This document shows positions 8,965-18,092 of a stretch of 64,000 bases of DNA, in pieces. Position numbers and translations under genes: made by a program. The notes below the pieces were generated by a model. That model saw nothing but the letters and a program-made list of their open reading frames with translations, was not told the origin of the DNA and did not search any database. Position 1 is the stretch's first letter, and each line of letters starts with the position of its first letter. Source of the stretch: Candidatus Latescibacterota bacterium (GTDB lineage: Bacteria; JAAXHH01); assembly GCA_022821085.1 (NCBI GenBank), contig JAJEEG010000006.1:1695330-1759329 (forward strand). Reading direction: 5' to 3'.

Positions 8965-9735
8965 ATGTCCATACTGGACGCATTCAAACTGGACGGCAAA
9001 ACCGCCCTCGTAACCGGCTGCCGCCGGGGGATCGGAAGGGGACTGGCCGAAGCGCTCGCCGAAGCAGGCGCCGATATCGTGGGCGTAAGCGCGTCGATGG
9101 AGTCATCCGGCAGCGAAATCGAAGGGGCCGTCGCGGCAATGGGCCGCCGGTTTACCGGTTACAGCGTCGACCTGAACGACCGGGACGCACTGTATGGTTT
9201 CATACACACGGTCAAGACCGATTTCCCGGTCATCGATATCCTCGTCAACAATGCAGGGCTAACGTTGCGGGCGCCCGCCGAGGAGCATTCCGACGAATAC
9301 TGGGACACGGTCATGAACGTGAACCTCAACGCGCCGTTCATCCTGAGCCGGGAAATCGGACGGGACATGGTCGCCCGTGGCCGCGGCAAGATCGTGTTCA
9401 CCGCTTCCGTACTGTCCTTCCAGGGCGGCATCACCGTGCCCAGTTACGCGGCGTCCAAGGGCGCCGTCGGGCAGCTGGTCATGGCGCTTTCCAACGAATG
9501 GGCCTCAAAAGGCGTCAACATCAACGCCATCGCGCCGGGCTATATCGCCACCGACCTCACGTCGGCCCTGCAGCATGATCCGGAGCGTTCCAGGTCCATA
9601 TCCGAACGTATCCCCGCCGGCCGGTGGGGTGCGCCGAGCGACCTGGGCGGCGCCGTCGTCTACCTCAGTTCGGACGCTTCCAACTACGTCCACGGTGCGA
9701 TCCTGGCCGTCGATGGGGGTTGGCTGGGCCGGTAG
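8965..9735 (+). CDS. kduD: 2-dehydro-3-deoxy-D-gluconate 5-dehydrogenase, KduD-like SDR
   Basis: A 256-residue classical short-chain dehydrogenase. The N-terminus (ILDAFKLDGKTALVTGCRRGIGRG) closely follows the KduD pattern. The cofactor motif TGxxxGIG is at 17-24, NNAG follows in the middle, and the catalytic pair is Y161/K165 (YAASK). KduD oxidises or reduces at C5 in 2-keto-3-deoxygluconate metabolism during uronate and pectin breakdown. No kduI or kdgK is adjacent, so the exact pathway is inferred; a related 3-oxoacyl-ACP or sugar dehydrogenase is the alternative. An AACGGAGA site precedes the ATG. It opens a plus-strand run with PhyH, CMD-family and TauD genes. Confidence 0.75.
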   Translation: MSILDAFKLDGKTALVTGCRRGIGRGLAEALAEAGADIVGVSASMESSGSEIEGAVAAMGRRFTGYSVDLNDRDALYGFIHTVKTDFPVIDILVNNAGLTLRAPAEEHSDEYWDTVMNVNLNAPFILSREIGRDMVARGRGKIVFTASVLSFQGGITVPSYAASKGAVGQLVMALSNEWASKGVNINAIAPGYIATDLTSALQHDPERSRSISERIPAGRWGAPSDLGGAVVYLSSDASNYVHGAILAVDGGWLGR

Positions 9736-9804
9736 GGCTGCTGAAACCGAAACGGTACCACAGCGCCCGCGTTGTTTGTCGACTGAATCGTCAGAGGGCC
9801 GTCC

Positions 9805-10653
9805 ATGCGGTCGCCATATGCCCATTTGTTGACGGAAGAAGAGAAGTGGCATTTCGACCTGCGCGGCTACCTGCACCTGCGCGCCGTGATCGCGCCGAAC
9901 CGCCTGTCCCGCATCCTGGAAGTCGCCGATCGGTGGCTGACCGTCGACGAGTCCGAGGTCCCCGCGCCGGTGTTCAGGCACCGCCAGGAGCCGTACAAGA
10001 CGCACCTGGACCACATCCAGTACGGCCACCGGCTGTTCCAGGAACTGAACGCGGACCCGGAGATCATCCGCGTGGTCGCGGGGCTGACCATGGGCATGCC
10101 CCGGCTGTTTCACTGCAACTTCACCAAAATGGACCGGGCGGCGCCGGGCGACGATGATCACCAGGGCTACCACCGGGACGACAGCGGGTTCAAGTTCCCA
10201 CCGGGATTTCGCAACCCCCATAACGACTATCAGGCGGCGGGCGGCGAGATCTACTGCAGCCACCTGGCCACCTGGGTCGCGCTGGCCGACGTGCCCGAGG
10301 GGACGGGGTTCAGCCTGGTGCCCGGCAGCCACAAGTCGGCCTTCGCCACGCCCGATGGGCTGAAAGTCGGCCACCACCCGCCCGTATCCATCACCGTGCC
10401 CATGGACGCCGGCGATGTCCTCGTGTTTTCGACGCATGTGCTCCACGACGCCGCGGTCTGGACCCGGGACTATCCCAGGTTGAACATCTTCCAGCGCTAT
10501 CAACTCAGCGCCTACTTCAACGAGACCGGAAAAAGCGGGCTGCCCTTCGAGGACTACCGCGATCAGATAACCGAAGAGGAATACGAACTGGAGTCATTGA
10601 GCAAGGAAGAGAAAGCCGCAGTGACCCGGATGCGGCAACACTTCGATCTGTAA
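9805..10653 (+). CDS. Phytanoyl-CoA dioxygenase (PhyH) family Fe(II)/2-oxoglutarate oxygenase
   Basis: A 282-residue protein with a double-stranded beta-helix core. The metal-binding HxD is H123-R-D125 (GYHRDDSGF). The distal histidine is in HVLHDAAVW (H211 or H214), and the 2-oxoglutarate-binding arginine is probably in DYPRLNIFQRY. EGTGFSLVPGSHKSAF is the conserved PhyH loop. Bacterial PhyH proteins hydroxylate many small molecules, so phytanoyl-CoA is unlikely to be the substrate. It lies 19 bases upstream of the CMD-family gene and is probably co-transcribed with it. Confidence 0.85.
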   Translation: MRSPYAHLLTEEEKWHFDLRGYLHLRAVIAPNRLSRILEVADRWLTVDESEVPAPVFRHRQEPYKTHLDHIQYGHRLFQELNADPEIIRVVAGLTMGMPRLFHCNFTKMDRAAPGDDDHQGYHRDDSGFKFPPGFRNPHNDYQAAGGEIYCSHLATWVALADVPEGTGFSLVPGSHKSAFATPDGLKVGHHPPVSITVPMDAGDVLVFSTHVLHDAAVWTRDYPRLNIFQRYQLSAYFNETGKSGLPFEDYRDQITEEEYELESLSKEEKAAVTRMRQHFDL

Positions 10654-10672
10654 TCCAATCAGGGAGACTTCT

Positions 10673-11236
10673 ATGGCGTGGATACGCACCATTGACGAAT
10701 CGGAAGCGGAAGGACCGCTGAAAAGGATATACGAGGGCTCGATGCGCTCGTGGGGCGGCGTAGACAACATCATCAAATCTCACAGCCTGAACGTCCAGGC
10801 ACTGCGGGCAGTGATGACTTTCTACAAGGGCCTCATGCACGGAGACTGCGACCTGACGCTGGGGCAGCGGGAGATGATCGCGACGACCGTTTCGGCCCTG
10901 AACGAGTGCGAGTACTGAATCCGCCATCATGGGGAGGGGCTCCTCAGAGAGATTAACGACCAGGAACTGGTGGACGCGATCAAGAAGGACTACCGCGAGG
11001 CGGATCTGGACGCCGCCGACCGCGCCATGCTGGACTACGTGCGCAAGCTGACCCTGGCGCCGGCTTCCACATCGGAGGCGGATATCATTGCGTTGAGGGA
11101 GGCCGGTTTCGTCGACAAAGCGATCCTGGAGATCAACCAGATCACGGGTTTCTTCGCCTGGTGCAACCGGACGGTGGACGGCCTGGGCGTGGAACTGGAA
11201 GCTTTCTGGGACGATCCGGACGCGACGAACATCTAG
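10673..11236 (+). CDS. AhpD/carboxymuconolactone decarboxylase-family peroxidase, candidate selenoprotein with in-frame TGA
   Basis: One reading frame of 188 codons runs from the ATG at 10673 to TAG at 11236, interrupted only by TGA at 10916-10918. The frame is unchanged across it. The text around it is N-E-C-E-Y-(TGA)-I-R-H-H-G-E-G. In peroxidase-related AhpD-like proteins this is the CxxCxxHH redox site, and TGA sits exactly at the second cysteine, next to the proton-relay histidines. Reading TGA as selenocysteine gives a normal-length protein (187 residues) with typical sequence on both sides (LGQREMIATTVSALN before, REINDQELVDAIKKDY after). A small hairpin follows (10934-10945, GAGG-GGCT-CCTC) whose loop starts with GG, as in bacterial SECIS elements, but its stem is short. 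A nonsense mutation or base error remains possible. An AGGGAGA site precedes the start. Confidence 0.65.
10934..10945 (+). promoter_or_regulatory. Possible bacterial SECIS-like hairpin
   Basis: Fifteen bases after the in-frame TGA there is a 4-bp stem, GAGG pairing with CCTC, enclosing the tetraloop GGCT. A weaker lower stem is possible between ATC (10926-10928) and GAT (10951-10953) across an unpaired internal loop. Known bacterial SECIS elements lie about 16-37 bases downstream of UGA and need a G-rich apical loop, which this fits. The stem is shorter than in well-studied examples, so this is only suggestive. Confidence 0.3.
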
Positions 11237-11306
11237 TCATCCCGCATCGAGGCGGATTCGCAATAATGCAGAACGGGGTTGGACGCGGGATTCGTGATTT
11301 AGAGGC

Positions 11307-12113
11307 ATGATGGATTCGTTTGAAGTCATACCGACCGGCGGTGCGCTCGGCGCGGAAGTGCGTGGCCTGGATCTGCGCGAAGAACTGGGCGGGGAGACCG
11401 TACGTGTGCTGCGCGGCGCCTTTCTCGATCACTGCGTGCTGTTCTTTCGCGGGCAGGAGATCAGCCAGGAGGACCTGGTTAGGTTTACGCGGTATTTCGG
11501 CAAGCCGGTACCGCATGTTAGGCCGCAGCCGGACCGGCCGATCGATGAGATTTTCGTCATCTCGAACGTGACCGAGGACGGCCAACCCATCGGGGCCCTC
11601 GGCAGCGAGGAGATCCCCTTCCATTCGGACCTGTCCTACCTGCCGGAACCCGGTACGATTTCATTGCTGTACGCGCTGGAAATTCCGGAACGGGGCGGCG
11701 AGACGATGTGGGCCAACGGTTATGCGTCCTACGATGCGCTGGACCCCGGCACGAAGGCCCGGATCGACGGCCTGAGCGCAGTCCACCGCCATCCCATCGA
11801 CGCGCTGAATACGCCGGAGCCCACGATGCATCCGGTCGTCCGCACCCACCCGGAAACGGGACGCAAGGTGATCTATGTCAGTCCCCACCTGACGCATCAC
11901 ATCGCGGACATGGAACGGGAAGGCGGCAGGGCCCTGCTGGACGAGTTGATCGCCCATGCAACCGACGCACGGTTCGTATGGAAACACCGCTGGCAGGTCG
12001 GCGACCTGCTCATGTGGGACAACCGATGCACCATGCACCGCCGCACGCCCTTCGACGATCGGCAGCGCCGGTTCATGTGGCGCACGCAGGTATTCGGAGC
12101 GGGTACGAGATAG
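11307..12113 (+). CDS. TauD/TfdA-family Fe(II)/2-oxoglutarate dioxygenase
   Basis: A 268-residue protein with the TauD fold. The N-terminal GGALGAEVRGLDL and HCVLFFRGQ motifs are family hallmarks. Iron ligands are H106 and D108 (FHSDLSY) and H244 (CTMHRRTPF), and the 2-oxoglutarate arginine lies in DRQRRFMWRTQVFG. Family members hydroxylate taurine, chlorophenoxyacetates and many other acids and release sulfite or glyoxylate. The substrate cannot be assigned here. Two ATG codons in tandem open the frame after an AGAGG sequence. It follows the CMD-family gene by 70 bases and may share its transcript. Confidence 0.85.
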   Translation: MMDSFEVIPTGGALGAEVRGLDLREELGGETVRVLRGAFLDHCVLFFRGQEISQEDLVRFTRYFGKPVPHVRPQPDRPIDEIFVISNVTEDGQPIGALGSEEIPFHSDLSYLPEPGTISLLYALEIPERGGETMWANGYASYDALDPGTKARIDGLSAVHRHPIDALNTPEPTMHPVVRTHPETGRKVIYVSPHLTHHIADMEREGGRALLDELIAHATDARFVWKHRWQVGDLLMWDNRCTMHRRTPFDDRQRRFMWRTQVFGAGTR

Positions 12114-12145
12114 ACGTCGTGGTACCTCGCCCCGGACGTCCCGGA

Positions 12146-12985
12146 TCACGCAGACTGCGGATCCAGCGTCACCGGTTCGATGACGTACCGGTCTTCTCCC
12201 TCGCGAGAAATCCTGCCCGCAGAGACCTTCGCATCGTGGTCCAGGGCGATGAGCCAGCCCTCGTCGGCTGCTTGCCGCAGCAGGCGCATCTTGGCGACCA
12301 TGGTATCGTAGGGGAACAGGTCGTAGGCCATGTTGTACGGAGCGCGCAGGTGGGTCGTCATGGGCAGGATGTCGCCCGAGTAGACCGCCCGGGTGTCGCC
12401 GGACTCCACCTTCACCAACTGATGGTACCGGGTATGGCCGCCGGTCACCTCTACGCGGATCCCTTCCTCGATCTCCACGTCGCCCTCCACCAGGGTCAGC
12501 ACGCCCCGGTCCATCAACGGCTCGTAGTTTTCGGAGCGATAGGTGGTCTTCATGGTGCCATAATCGTTCAGGGCGTCCTCCCATTCACCTTTCTGTACCA
12601 CGTATTGCGCATTGGGAAACGCGGGTACGGCCCGGCCCTCCCCGTCCATCCGGGTCGCGCCGCCCGCGTGGTCGAAATGGAGGTGGCTCAGGATGACGAG
12701 ATCGATGTCCTCCGCGGATACGCCCCGGGCCGACAGAGATTCCAGGATGGTAGTACCCGACATCCCGTAGATACTCTGGTCCCGGTCGGTCATCTTGTCG
12801 CCGTAGCCCGTGTCGACCAGGATGAGCCGGCCGTCCTTTTGGATCAGAAGGCAGTTCGTGTCGTTGGTGATCCGGTTGTTCTCGTCCGGGGGACAGACTT
12901 TCTCCCAGAGCGGTTTCGGAACGATCCCGAACATGCTCCCGCCGTCCAGTTTGAACACGCCGCCGCTGACGACTGACAGTTCCAC
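12146..12985 (-). CDS. MBL-fold metallo-hydrolase (lactonase-like)
   Basis: A 279-residue metallo-beta-lactamase-fold enzyme. The metal motif HLHFDH is at 101-106 within VILSHLHFDHAGG. Further ligands are H in GGHTRYHQ, D in YSGDILP and H in ALDHDAK. The arrangement resembles N-acyl homoserine lactonases and other quenching-type hydrolases, but substrate range in this fold is very wide. The start is GTG at 12985, supported by AAGGAG just upstream. No signal peptide is present, so it is cytoplasmic. It is divergent from the next gene and convergent with the TauD gene. Confidence 0.85.
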   Translation of the reverse strand: MELSVVSGGVFKLDGGSMFGIVPKPLWEKVCPPDENNRITNDTNCLLIQKDGRLILVDTGYGDKMTDRDQSIYGMSGTTILESLSARGVSAEDIDLVILSHLHFDHAGGATRMDGEGRAVPAFPNAQYVVQKGEWEDALNDYGTMKTTYRSENYEPLMDRGVLTLVEGDVEIEEGIRVEVTGGHTRYHQLVKVESGDTRAVYSGDILPMTTHLRAPYNMAYDLFPYDTMVAKMRLLRQAADEGWLIALDHDAKVSAGRISREGEDRYVIEPVTLDPQSA

Positions 12986-13201
12986 TTCGTGCTCCTTTTT
13001 TTACGCCATTCGCTGTTTACATGCCCTCAGAAAATAGTTGCCGTCCGGGTGAATGTCATGGCAAATGTGCTCTCGCTTTACCTCCGCCGCGATTACCGTT
13101 ACATTCACGGGAAAGAAGAAAATCGCAAACCCCGGTATCCGGTTGGCGGCCCGAAGCAGCCGCGATGCCAGATTCGGTCGATTCGGAAAGGTGTCAGACC
13201 C

Positions 13202-13789
13202 ATGCCCAATGGCGGTTCGGACTGTTGCGGCACCTGCCGGTTCAATGCGGCCAATGCCGGTCGGCGGCATCTCGGCCTCCTGCCGAGTAAAGACTTCGAT
13301 AGCTTCCGCAATGAAAGCTACTGCGAGATCAGGGGTCTGGATATTGCAGATCCATTCTATACCTACTGCGCCAATAACACGACACGGCTGAAACGGGGGG
13401 TCGCCGTACCGCTGGGCCCGGTGTACGTCCACGAGTGGGTATCCGTGGTGAACCCGGAAACTGGAAACCAGGGTCCCGTATCGAACCGGCGCCCGTGGGT
13501 CGACGCCCCGGACACCGAGGAAGTCCGCGCCCAGCTACTTCGTTTTCTGAAGGTGCCTGAGCTGCTCTCCGACGCCTACCCCTTTTACGGAAAGGACCTG
13601 GTGCGCGAAGTGGTAGACGAACTTGAGCGCCTCCGGGAATCCCGTGCCATCCCCATTTTGGAAAATATCGCGCACGACCTTCGTGAAAAAGGGGAAGAGT
13701 GGGACGGAATCCAGGACGCGATCGAGCGAATCCAATATGCTGTAGAAGCGGGACCGGAAGAGCCTTCAGGCACGCCTGGCACTTCCTGA
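13202..13789 (+). CDS. Hypothetical protein with a cysteine-rich N-terminal motif
   Basis: A 195-residue protein. The first 60 residues contain CCGTCRFN, a lone YCEIRG and TYCANN, giving a C-x2-C...C...C pattern that could bind zinc or an iron-sulfur cluster. The remainder is helical and acidic, ending in a proline/glycine-rich tail. The ATG at 13202 is chosen because AAAGGTG lies upstream and the Cys motif starts immediately. The longer frame beginning at 12989 has no supporting signal and overlaps the divergent promoter region of the MBL gene. Function is unknown. Confidence 0.65.
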   Translation: MPNGGSDCCGTCRFNAANAGRRHLGLLPSKDFDSFRNESYCEIRGLDIADPFYTYCANNTTRLKRGVAVPLGPVYVHEWVSVVNPETGNQGPVSNRRPWVDAPDTEEVRAQLLRFLKVPELLSDAYPFYGKDLVREVVDELERLRESRAIPILENIAHDLREKGEEWDGIQDAIERIQYAVEAGPEEPSGTPGTS

Positions 13790-13865
13790 CCTTTCGCGTT
13801 CCCGTCGTCCTTATACAACGTCTTTATACTAATTGAAACGCAGAGTGAGCCCGCAGGTTTACGCC

Positions 13866-14906
13866 ATGTCTCTCCACGACTACATCGCCGCCGTGCCCAA
13901 GGCGGAATTGCACGTGCATCTTGAAGGGTCCATCGCGCCGGCCACGCTGCTGATGCTTGCGAAGCGACACCGCGTGGACCTGCCGGCCCATACCGAGGAG
14001 GGACTGCGCAACTGGTACCGGTTCAGAGACTTCCACCATTTCATCGAGGTGTACGTCGCCATCACGAAGTGCCTTCGCACCGTTGAGGATTTCGAGCTGA
14101 TTGTCTACGAATTCGGCGCCGACATGGCCCGCCAGAACATCAGGTACGCCGAGGTTACCTTTTCGCCGAGCACCCACCTCTGGATCAACGGGGTCGACCA
14201 GGACGTGTGGTTCACGGGCCTCACGGAAGGGCGTCGCCGGGTAAAGGCGTCCTTCGGGTGCGAGATCAACTGGGTCTTCGACCTGGTGCGCAACGACTAC
14301 CCCGAACTGGCACGGTTCGACTATACGACGGAAGTGGCCATCGAGGGGATGAAAGACGGCGTAGTCGCCCTGGGTCTGGGCGGGCTGGAAACCGGGTATC
14401 CGCCTGCTCCGTTCGCGCCGTGGTTCGACCGGGCCAGGGCGGCCGGACTGCACAGCGCGCCCCACGCGGGTGAACACGTCGGGCCGGAGAGTATCCGGGA
14501 CGCAATAAAGTATCTGGACGCCGAACGTATCGGCCACGGGGTGCGGGCCATCGAGGATCTCGAACTCGTCGCAATGCTGGCGGAACAACGGATACCGCTT
14601 GAAATCAGTCCCACGAGCAACATCAGCCTGGGACTCTACCCTGACGCGGCGTCGCATCCCTTGAAACGGCTTCACGAGGCCGGGGTAGCCGTCACCGTCA
14701 ATTCGGACGATCCGCCCCTGTTCAACACCACGCTTACCGACGAAGCCTGCCTGCTCGTCGACCCCTGGGGTTTTTCCAGGGAAACCATCGACGAAATTTT
14801 GCTGAACGGGATTCGTTTCAGCTTCCTGCCGGAAGAGCAGCAGCGTAGCATGGAAGCGGTATTTCTTGAGGAAATGCGCGCGTTGCAGGACGATGCGGCC
14901 AACTGA
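13866..14906 (+). CDS. add: Adenosine deaminase-family protein
   Basis: A 346-residue TIM-barrel deaminase. KAELHVHLEGS carries the first two zinc-binding histidines (H16, H18), HSAPHAGEH the third, and VNSDDPPLF the aspartate pair. ISPTSNISLGLYP and ERIGHGVRA are further family signatures. The reaction is hydrolytic deamination of a purine nucleoside or base. Bacterial members also include adenine and aminodeoxyfutalosine deaminases, which are hard to separate by eye. The ATG at 13866 is preferred to an upstream TTG because it places the HxH motif at the usual distance from the N-terminus. Confidence 0.82.
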   Translation: MSLHDYIAAVPKAELHVHLEGSIAPATLLMLAKRHRVDLPAHTEEGLRNWYRFRDFHHFIEVYVAITKCLRTVEDFELIVYEFGADMARQNIRYAEVTFSPSTHLWINGVDQDVWFTGLTEGRRRVKASFGCEINWVFDLVRNDYPELARFDYTTEVAIEGMKDGVVALGLGGLETGYPPAPFAPWFDRARAAGLHSAPHAGEHVGPESIRDAIKYLDAERIGHGVRAIEDLELVAMLAEQRIPLEISPTSNISLGLYPDAASHPLKRLHEAGVAVTVNSDDPPLFNTTLTDEACLLVDPWGFSRETIDEILLNGIRFSFLPEEQQRSMEAVFLEEMRALQDDAAN

Positions 14907-14939
14907 CCGGTCCGACTGCAGATCGCCTGCCGTCGGACG

Positions 14940-15944
14940 TCAGACCAAGTGGCACGCCGCCCTGTGGCCGTTACCCTTGTCTTCCAGCACGGGGACTTCG
15001 GTCTTGCAACGGGCCTCCGCCAGGGGGCACCGGGGATGGAAGGGACACCCCGGGGGCAGGTTTGCCGGGTTGGGGACGTCGCCCTTGAGGATGATCCGTT
15101 CACGTCCTAGCGTGGGATCGGGAAGGGGCACGGCCGAGAGCAGCGCCCTGGTGTAGGGGTGCAGCGGCTTCGCATACAACTGGTCCCGCGTGGCCGTTTC
15201 GACGATCTTGCCAAGATACATGACGGCCACCCGGTCGCTGATGTGGCGCACCACGCGGAGGTCGTGGGAGATGAACAGGTAGCTGAGCCGGAACCGGTCC
15301 TGCAGTACCTTGAGCAGGTTGATGATCTGTGCCTGGATCGATACGTCGAGCGCCGAGACGGGTTCGTCGGCGATGATCAGTTCGGGCCGGACGGCCAGGG
15401 CCCGGGCAATGCCGATGCGCTGCCGCTGGCCACCGCTGAACTCGTGGGGATACCGCCGGGCGTGCGCGGGATTCAGGCCGACCGTTTCGAGCAGATCGGT
15501 CACGCGGTTCCCGGCTTCCGCGCGGGTGCTCAGGCCGTGCACGGTCAGCGGTTCCCTGAGCAAGGCGCCCACGGTCATGCGCGGGTTGAGGGAGCCGTAG
15601 GGGTCCTGGAACACGATCTGCATCTGGCGCCGCAGCCGCCGGAGATCGCCCTTCTTCATGTCGAAGACGGCGTGCGGCCTGCGCGCTTCCCCTTCATCGA
15701 GGGCCGTATGAAACGTGGCCGATCCCGCGGAGGGATCGACCAGGCGCAGAATCGCCCGTCCGATCGTCGTTTTTCCGCACCCGCTTTCGCCCACCAGGCC
15801 CAGCGTTTCGCCCCGTTCCAGGGTCAGGTCGACCCCGTCGACGGCTTTGATGACCGCCCGGTGGCGCCGCAGCAGTCCGCCACCCACGGGGAAGTGTTTC
15901 TTCAGGCCCTGGACCTGCAAAAGCTTTTCATTTGCTTCAGTCAT
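14940..15944 (-). CDS. oppF: Peptide/oligopeptide ABC transporter ATP-binding protein, OppF/DppF type
   Basis: A 334-residue ATPase. Walker A is GESGCGKTT, the signature is [15 protein letters not shown], Walker B is [12 protein letters not shown], and the H-loop follows in FISHDL. The C-terminal oligopeptide-transporter extension ([19 protein letters not shown]) carries the conserved cysteines. It powers import of peptides or similar substrates together with the adjacent OppD-like ATPase and two permeases. The ATG at 15944 follows GGAG; a GTG three codons upstream is possible. It is the last gene of the minus-strand operon. Confidence 0.9.
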   Translation of the reverse strand: MTEANEKLLQVQGLKKHFPVGGGLLRRHRAVIKAVDGVDLTLERGETLGLVGESGCGKTTIGRAILRLVDPSAGSATFHTALDEGEARRPHAVFDMKKGDLRRLRRQMQIVFQDPYGSLNPRMTVGALLREPLTVHGLSTRAEAGNRVTDLLETVGLNPAHARRYPHEFSGGQRQRIGIARALAVRPELIIADEPVSALDVSIQAQIINLLKVLQDRFRLSYLFISHDLRVVRHISDRVAVMYLGKIVETATRDQLYAKPLHPYTRALLSAVPLPDPTLGRERIILKGDVPNPANLPPGCPFHPRCPLAEARCKTEVPVLEDKGNGHRAACHLV

Positions 15945-15957
15945 ACGTCTCACTCCG

Positions 15958-16968
15958 TCAGACCGTTTCCGCCTGCGCGAGCCGCTGCCACTCGCCGCAA
16001 CGGACGAGGTGGCGACCTCCCGCGTCCTCCAGCGCCTGCGGCCGGCCGCATGCTTCCACAGCGAAATCGCATCGCGGCGCGAAGCGGCATCCCGGCGGGA
16101 AGCGCACCGGATCCGGTACCGTGCCTTCTATGGTAGAAAGCTCCTCCATGCCCGAACTCATGGTGGGAACGGATGCGAGCAGCCCACGGGTGTAGGGATG
16201 GCGGGGATGGTCGAAGAGCGTCTTCACATCGGCCTGTTCCACGACCTGGCCGGCGTACATGACCAGTACCTCGTGGGCCATTTCGGCCACGATGCCCAGG
16301 TCATGGGTAATCAACATGAGGCCCATGCCCAGTTCTTCCTGCAGGCGGCGCAGCACATCGAGAATCTGCGCCTGGATGGTGACGTCCAGCGCCGTGGTCG
16401 GTTCGTCGGCGATCAACAGCTTCGGGTCGCAGGAGATCGCCATGGCGATCATCGCGCGCTGGCGCATGCCGCCGCTGAGTTCGTGGGGATAGCTTTCGGC
16501 CCGTTCTTCCGGCAGCGGGATGTCCACCAGGTCCAGCAGTTCGACGGCCCGCCGCCAGGCGTCCTTCCGGTCCGCGCCACGGTGCAGGCGGACGGCCTCG
16601 GCGATCTGTTCGCCGACGGTGAACACGGGGTTCAGGGACGTCATGGGTTCCTGGAAGATCATGGCGATGTCGTTGCCCCGAATCGCGCGGATCTGGCGGG
16701 GCGAGAGCTGCAGCAGGTCCCTGTCCTCGAAGAAAATCTCTCCACCGGCAATTCGGCCCGGTGGTTGAGGGACCAGGCCCAGTATGGAGTAGGCGGTCAT
16801 GCTCTTGCCGCAGCCCGACTCTCCCACGATACCCAGCGTCTTACCGGCTTCCAGCTCGAAACTCACGCCGTCGACAGCCCGTACCACGCCGCCCTCGGTA
16901 TCGAACCAGGTCTTCAGGTCATTTACGCGCAGGATCGTATTCAAATCCGGCCTCTCATGAATCTCCAC
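15958..16968 (-). CDS. oppD: Peptide/oligopeptide ABC transporter ATP-binding protein, OppD/DppD type
   Basis: A 336-residue ATPase with Walker [10 protein letters not shown], signature [15 protein letters not shown], Walker [13 protein letters not shown] and H-loop MLITHDLG. The tail [20 protein letters not shown] is the usual oligopeptide-transporter Cys extension. It starts at GTG 16968 after a GGAAGGG site and stops 13 bases before oppF, consistent with one mRNA. It would pair with OppF as the ATPase heterodimer. Confidence 0.9.
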   Translation of the reverse strand: MEIHERPDLNTILRVNDLKTWFDTEGGVVRAVDGVSFELEAGKTLGIVGESGCGKSMTAYSILGLVPQPPGRIAGGEIFFEDRDLLQLSPRQIRAIRGNDIAMIFQEPMTSLNPVFTVGEQIAEAVRLHRGADRKDAWRRAVELLDLVDIPLPEERAESYPHELSGGMRQRAMIAMAISCDPKLLIADEPTTALDVTIQAQILDVLRRLQEELGMGLMLITHDLGIVAEMAHEVLVMYAGQVVEQADVKTLFDHPRHPYTRGLLASVPTMSSGMEELSTIEGTVPDPVRFPPGCRFAPRCDFAVEACGRPQALEDAGGRHLVRCGEWQRLAQAETV

Positions 16969-16999
16969 GGCCCTTCCCGTAGCGTGTCCACGATGTATC

Positions 17000-18082
17000 T
17001 TATGCGCTGCCGCGCTGCCTGGGGTCGAGCGCGTCGCGCAGCCCGTCGCCCAGCAGGTTGTACAGGGTTACCGTGATAAAGATAGCGAATCCGGGCACGA
17101 TCACAAGCCACCATGCCGCGATGTTGCTGCGCGCACCGGCCAGCAGCGATCCCCAGGTGATGGCTTCGGCGGGTACGCCGATGCCCAGGAAACTCAAACC
17201 GGATTCGGCCAGGATGGCGCCGGCCACGCCGAATGCCGCGGGTATCAGGACGGGCGCGATGGCATTGGGCAGGATGTGCACCGCCATGATGCGCAGGTTC
17301 GAACAGCCCAGGGCCCGGGCGGCCGCGATGTAATCGAAAGCCCGGACCTGGAGGAACTGGGACCGGGTCAGCCGGGCGATGCCCACCCATCCCGTGAACC
17401 CGATGATGATCATGATCCAGAACAGGCTCGGCGGGAAGAAGGCCGCGGCGGTGATGATCAGGAAGAAGGGCGGGATCGCGGCCCAGAGCTCGAATACGCG
17501 GGACAGGATCAGGTCCGTCCACCCGCCCAGGTAACCGGCCAGCGCACCGAGCCCCACGCCGATGAGCAGGGATATGCCCACCGAAACCAGCCCGATGGTC
17601 AGCGAATACCGCGTGCCGTGAATGAGTCCGGCCAGCACGTCGCGGCCCAACCGGTCCGTTCCGAAGAGATGGGCGCCGCCCGGCCGCTCGTAACGGGCTT
17701 CGAGCTGGATCTCGTCCGGCGCGTAGGGGATGGGCGGAAAGACCGCCGCGCTGGCATCGTATCGTTTGAAGTTCCTCCGCGTGCGCAGCTCCTCCGGCCA
17801 GTCCATCAACCCGGTGTAAACAGCGTACTGGCGGAACGCCGGGAAGTAGGTTTCTCCCTCGTAGACCATGTAGTACGGCTTGTTGCCGGCGATCAGGTCG
17901 GCGGTAAGCGCGAGGACGGCCATGGCCACGAGGACGTACAGGCTGTACAGCGCGGGCCGGTTCTTGCGGAACTCCTTGCGCGTAAGACGCCAGAAGCTCT
18001 CTCCACCCTCGTCCATTCCCGCTTCGAACGGCGTGCCGTTCACCGTCGATTTCGCGTTTTCCGCGGCCGGGTTCGATCCCAC
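17000..18082 (-). CDS. Peptide ABC transporter permease, OppC/YejE type
   Basis: A 360-residue inner-membrane permease. TM1 follows an N-terminal cytoplasmic tail. A periplasmic insert of about 90 residues ([19 protein letters not shown] onward) resembles YejE of the Yej microcin C/peptide importer. The BPD_transp_1 core carries the EAA loop ([25 protein letters not shown]). The GTG at 18082 is chosen because AGGAG lies just upstream, inside the end of the preceding gene; an ATG at 18100, overlapping that gene's stop, is possible. It works with the permease encoded immediately upstream. Confidence 0.87.
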   Translation of the reverse strand: MGSNPAAENAKSTVNGTPFEAGMDEGGESFWRLTRKEFRKNRPALYSLYVLVAMAVLALTADLIAGNKPYYMVYEGETYFPAFRQYAVYTGLMDWPEELRTRRNFKRYDASAAVFPPIPYAPDEIQLEARYERPGGAHLFGTDRLGRDVLAGLIHGTRYSLTIGLVSVGISLLIGVGLGALAGYLGGWTDLILSRVFELWAAIPPFFLIITAAAFFPPSLFWIMIIIGFTGWVGIARLTRSQFLQVRAFDYIAAARALGCSNLRIMAVHILPNAIAPVLIPAAFGVAGAILAESGLSFLGIGVPAEAITWGSLLAGARSNIAAWWLVIVPGFAIFITVTLYNLLGDGLRDALDPRQRGSA

Positions 18083-18092
18083 TGCCGATCTC

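Noticed and set aside
10673-11236. Two separate short genes (10673-10918 and 10970-11236)
   Set aside because: The frame and family pattern are continuous across the TGA, and the second open frame would start in the middle of a conserved domain.
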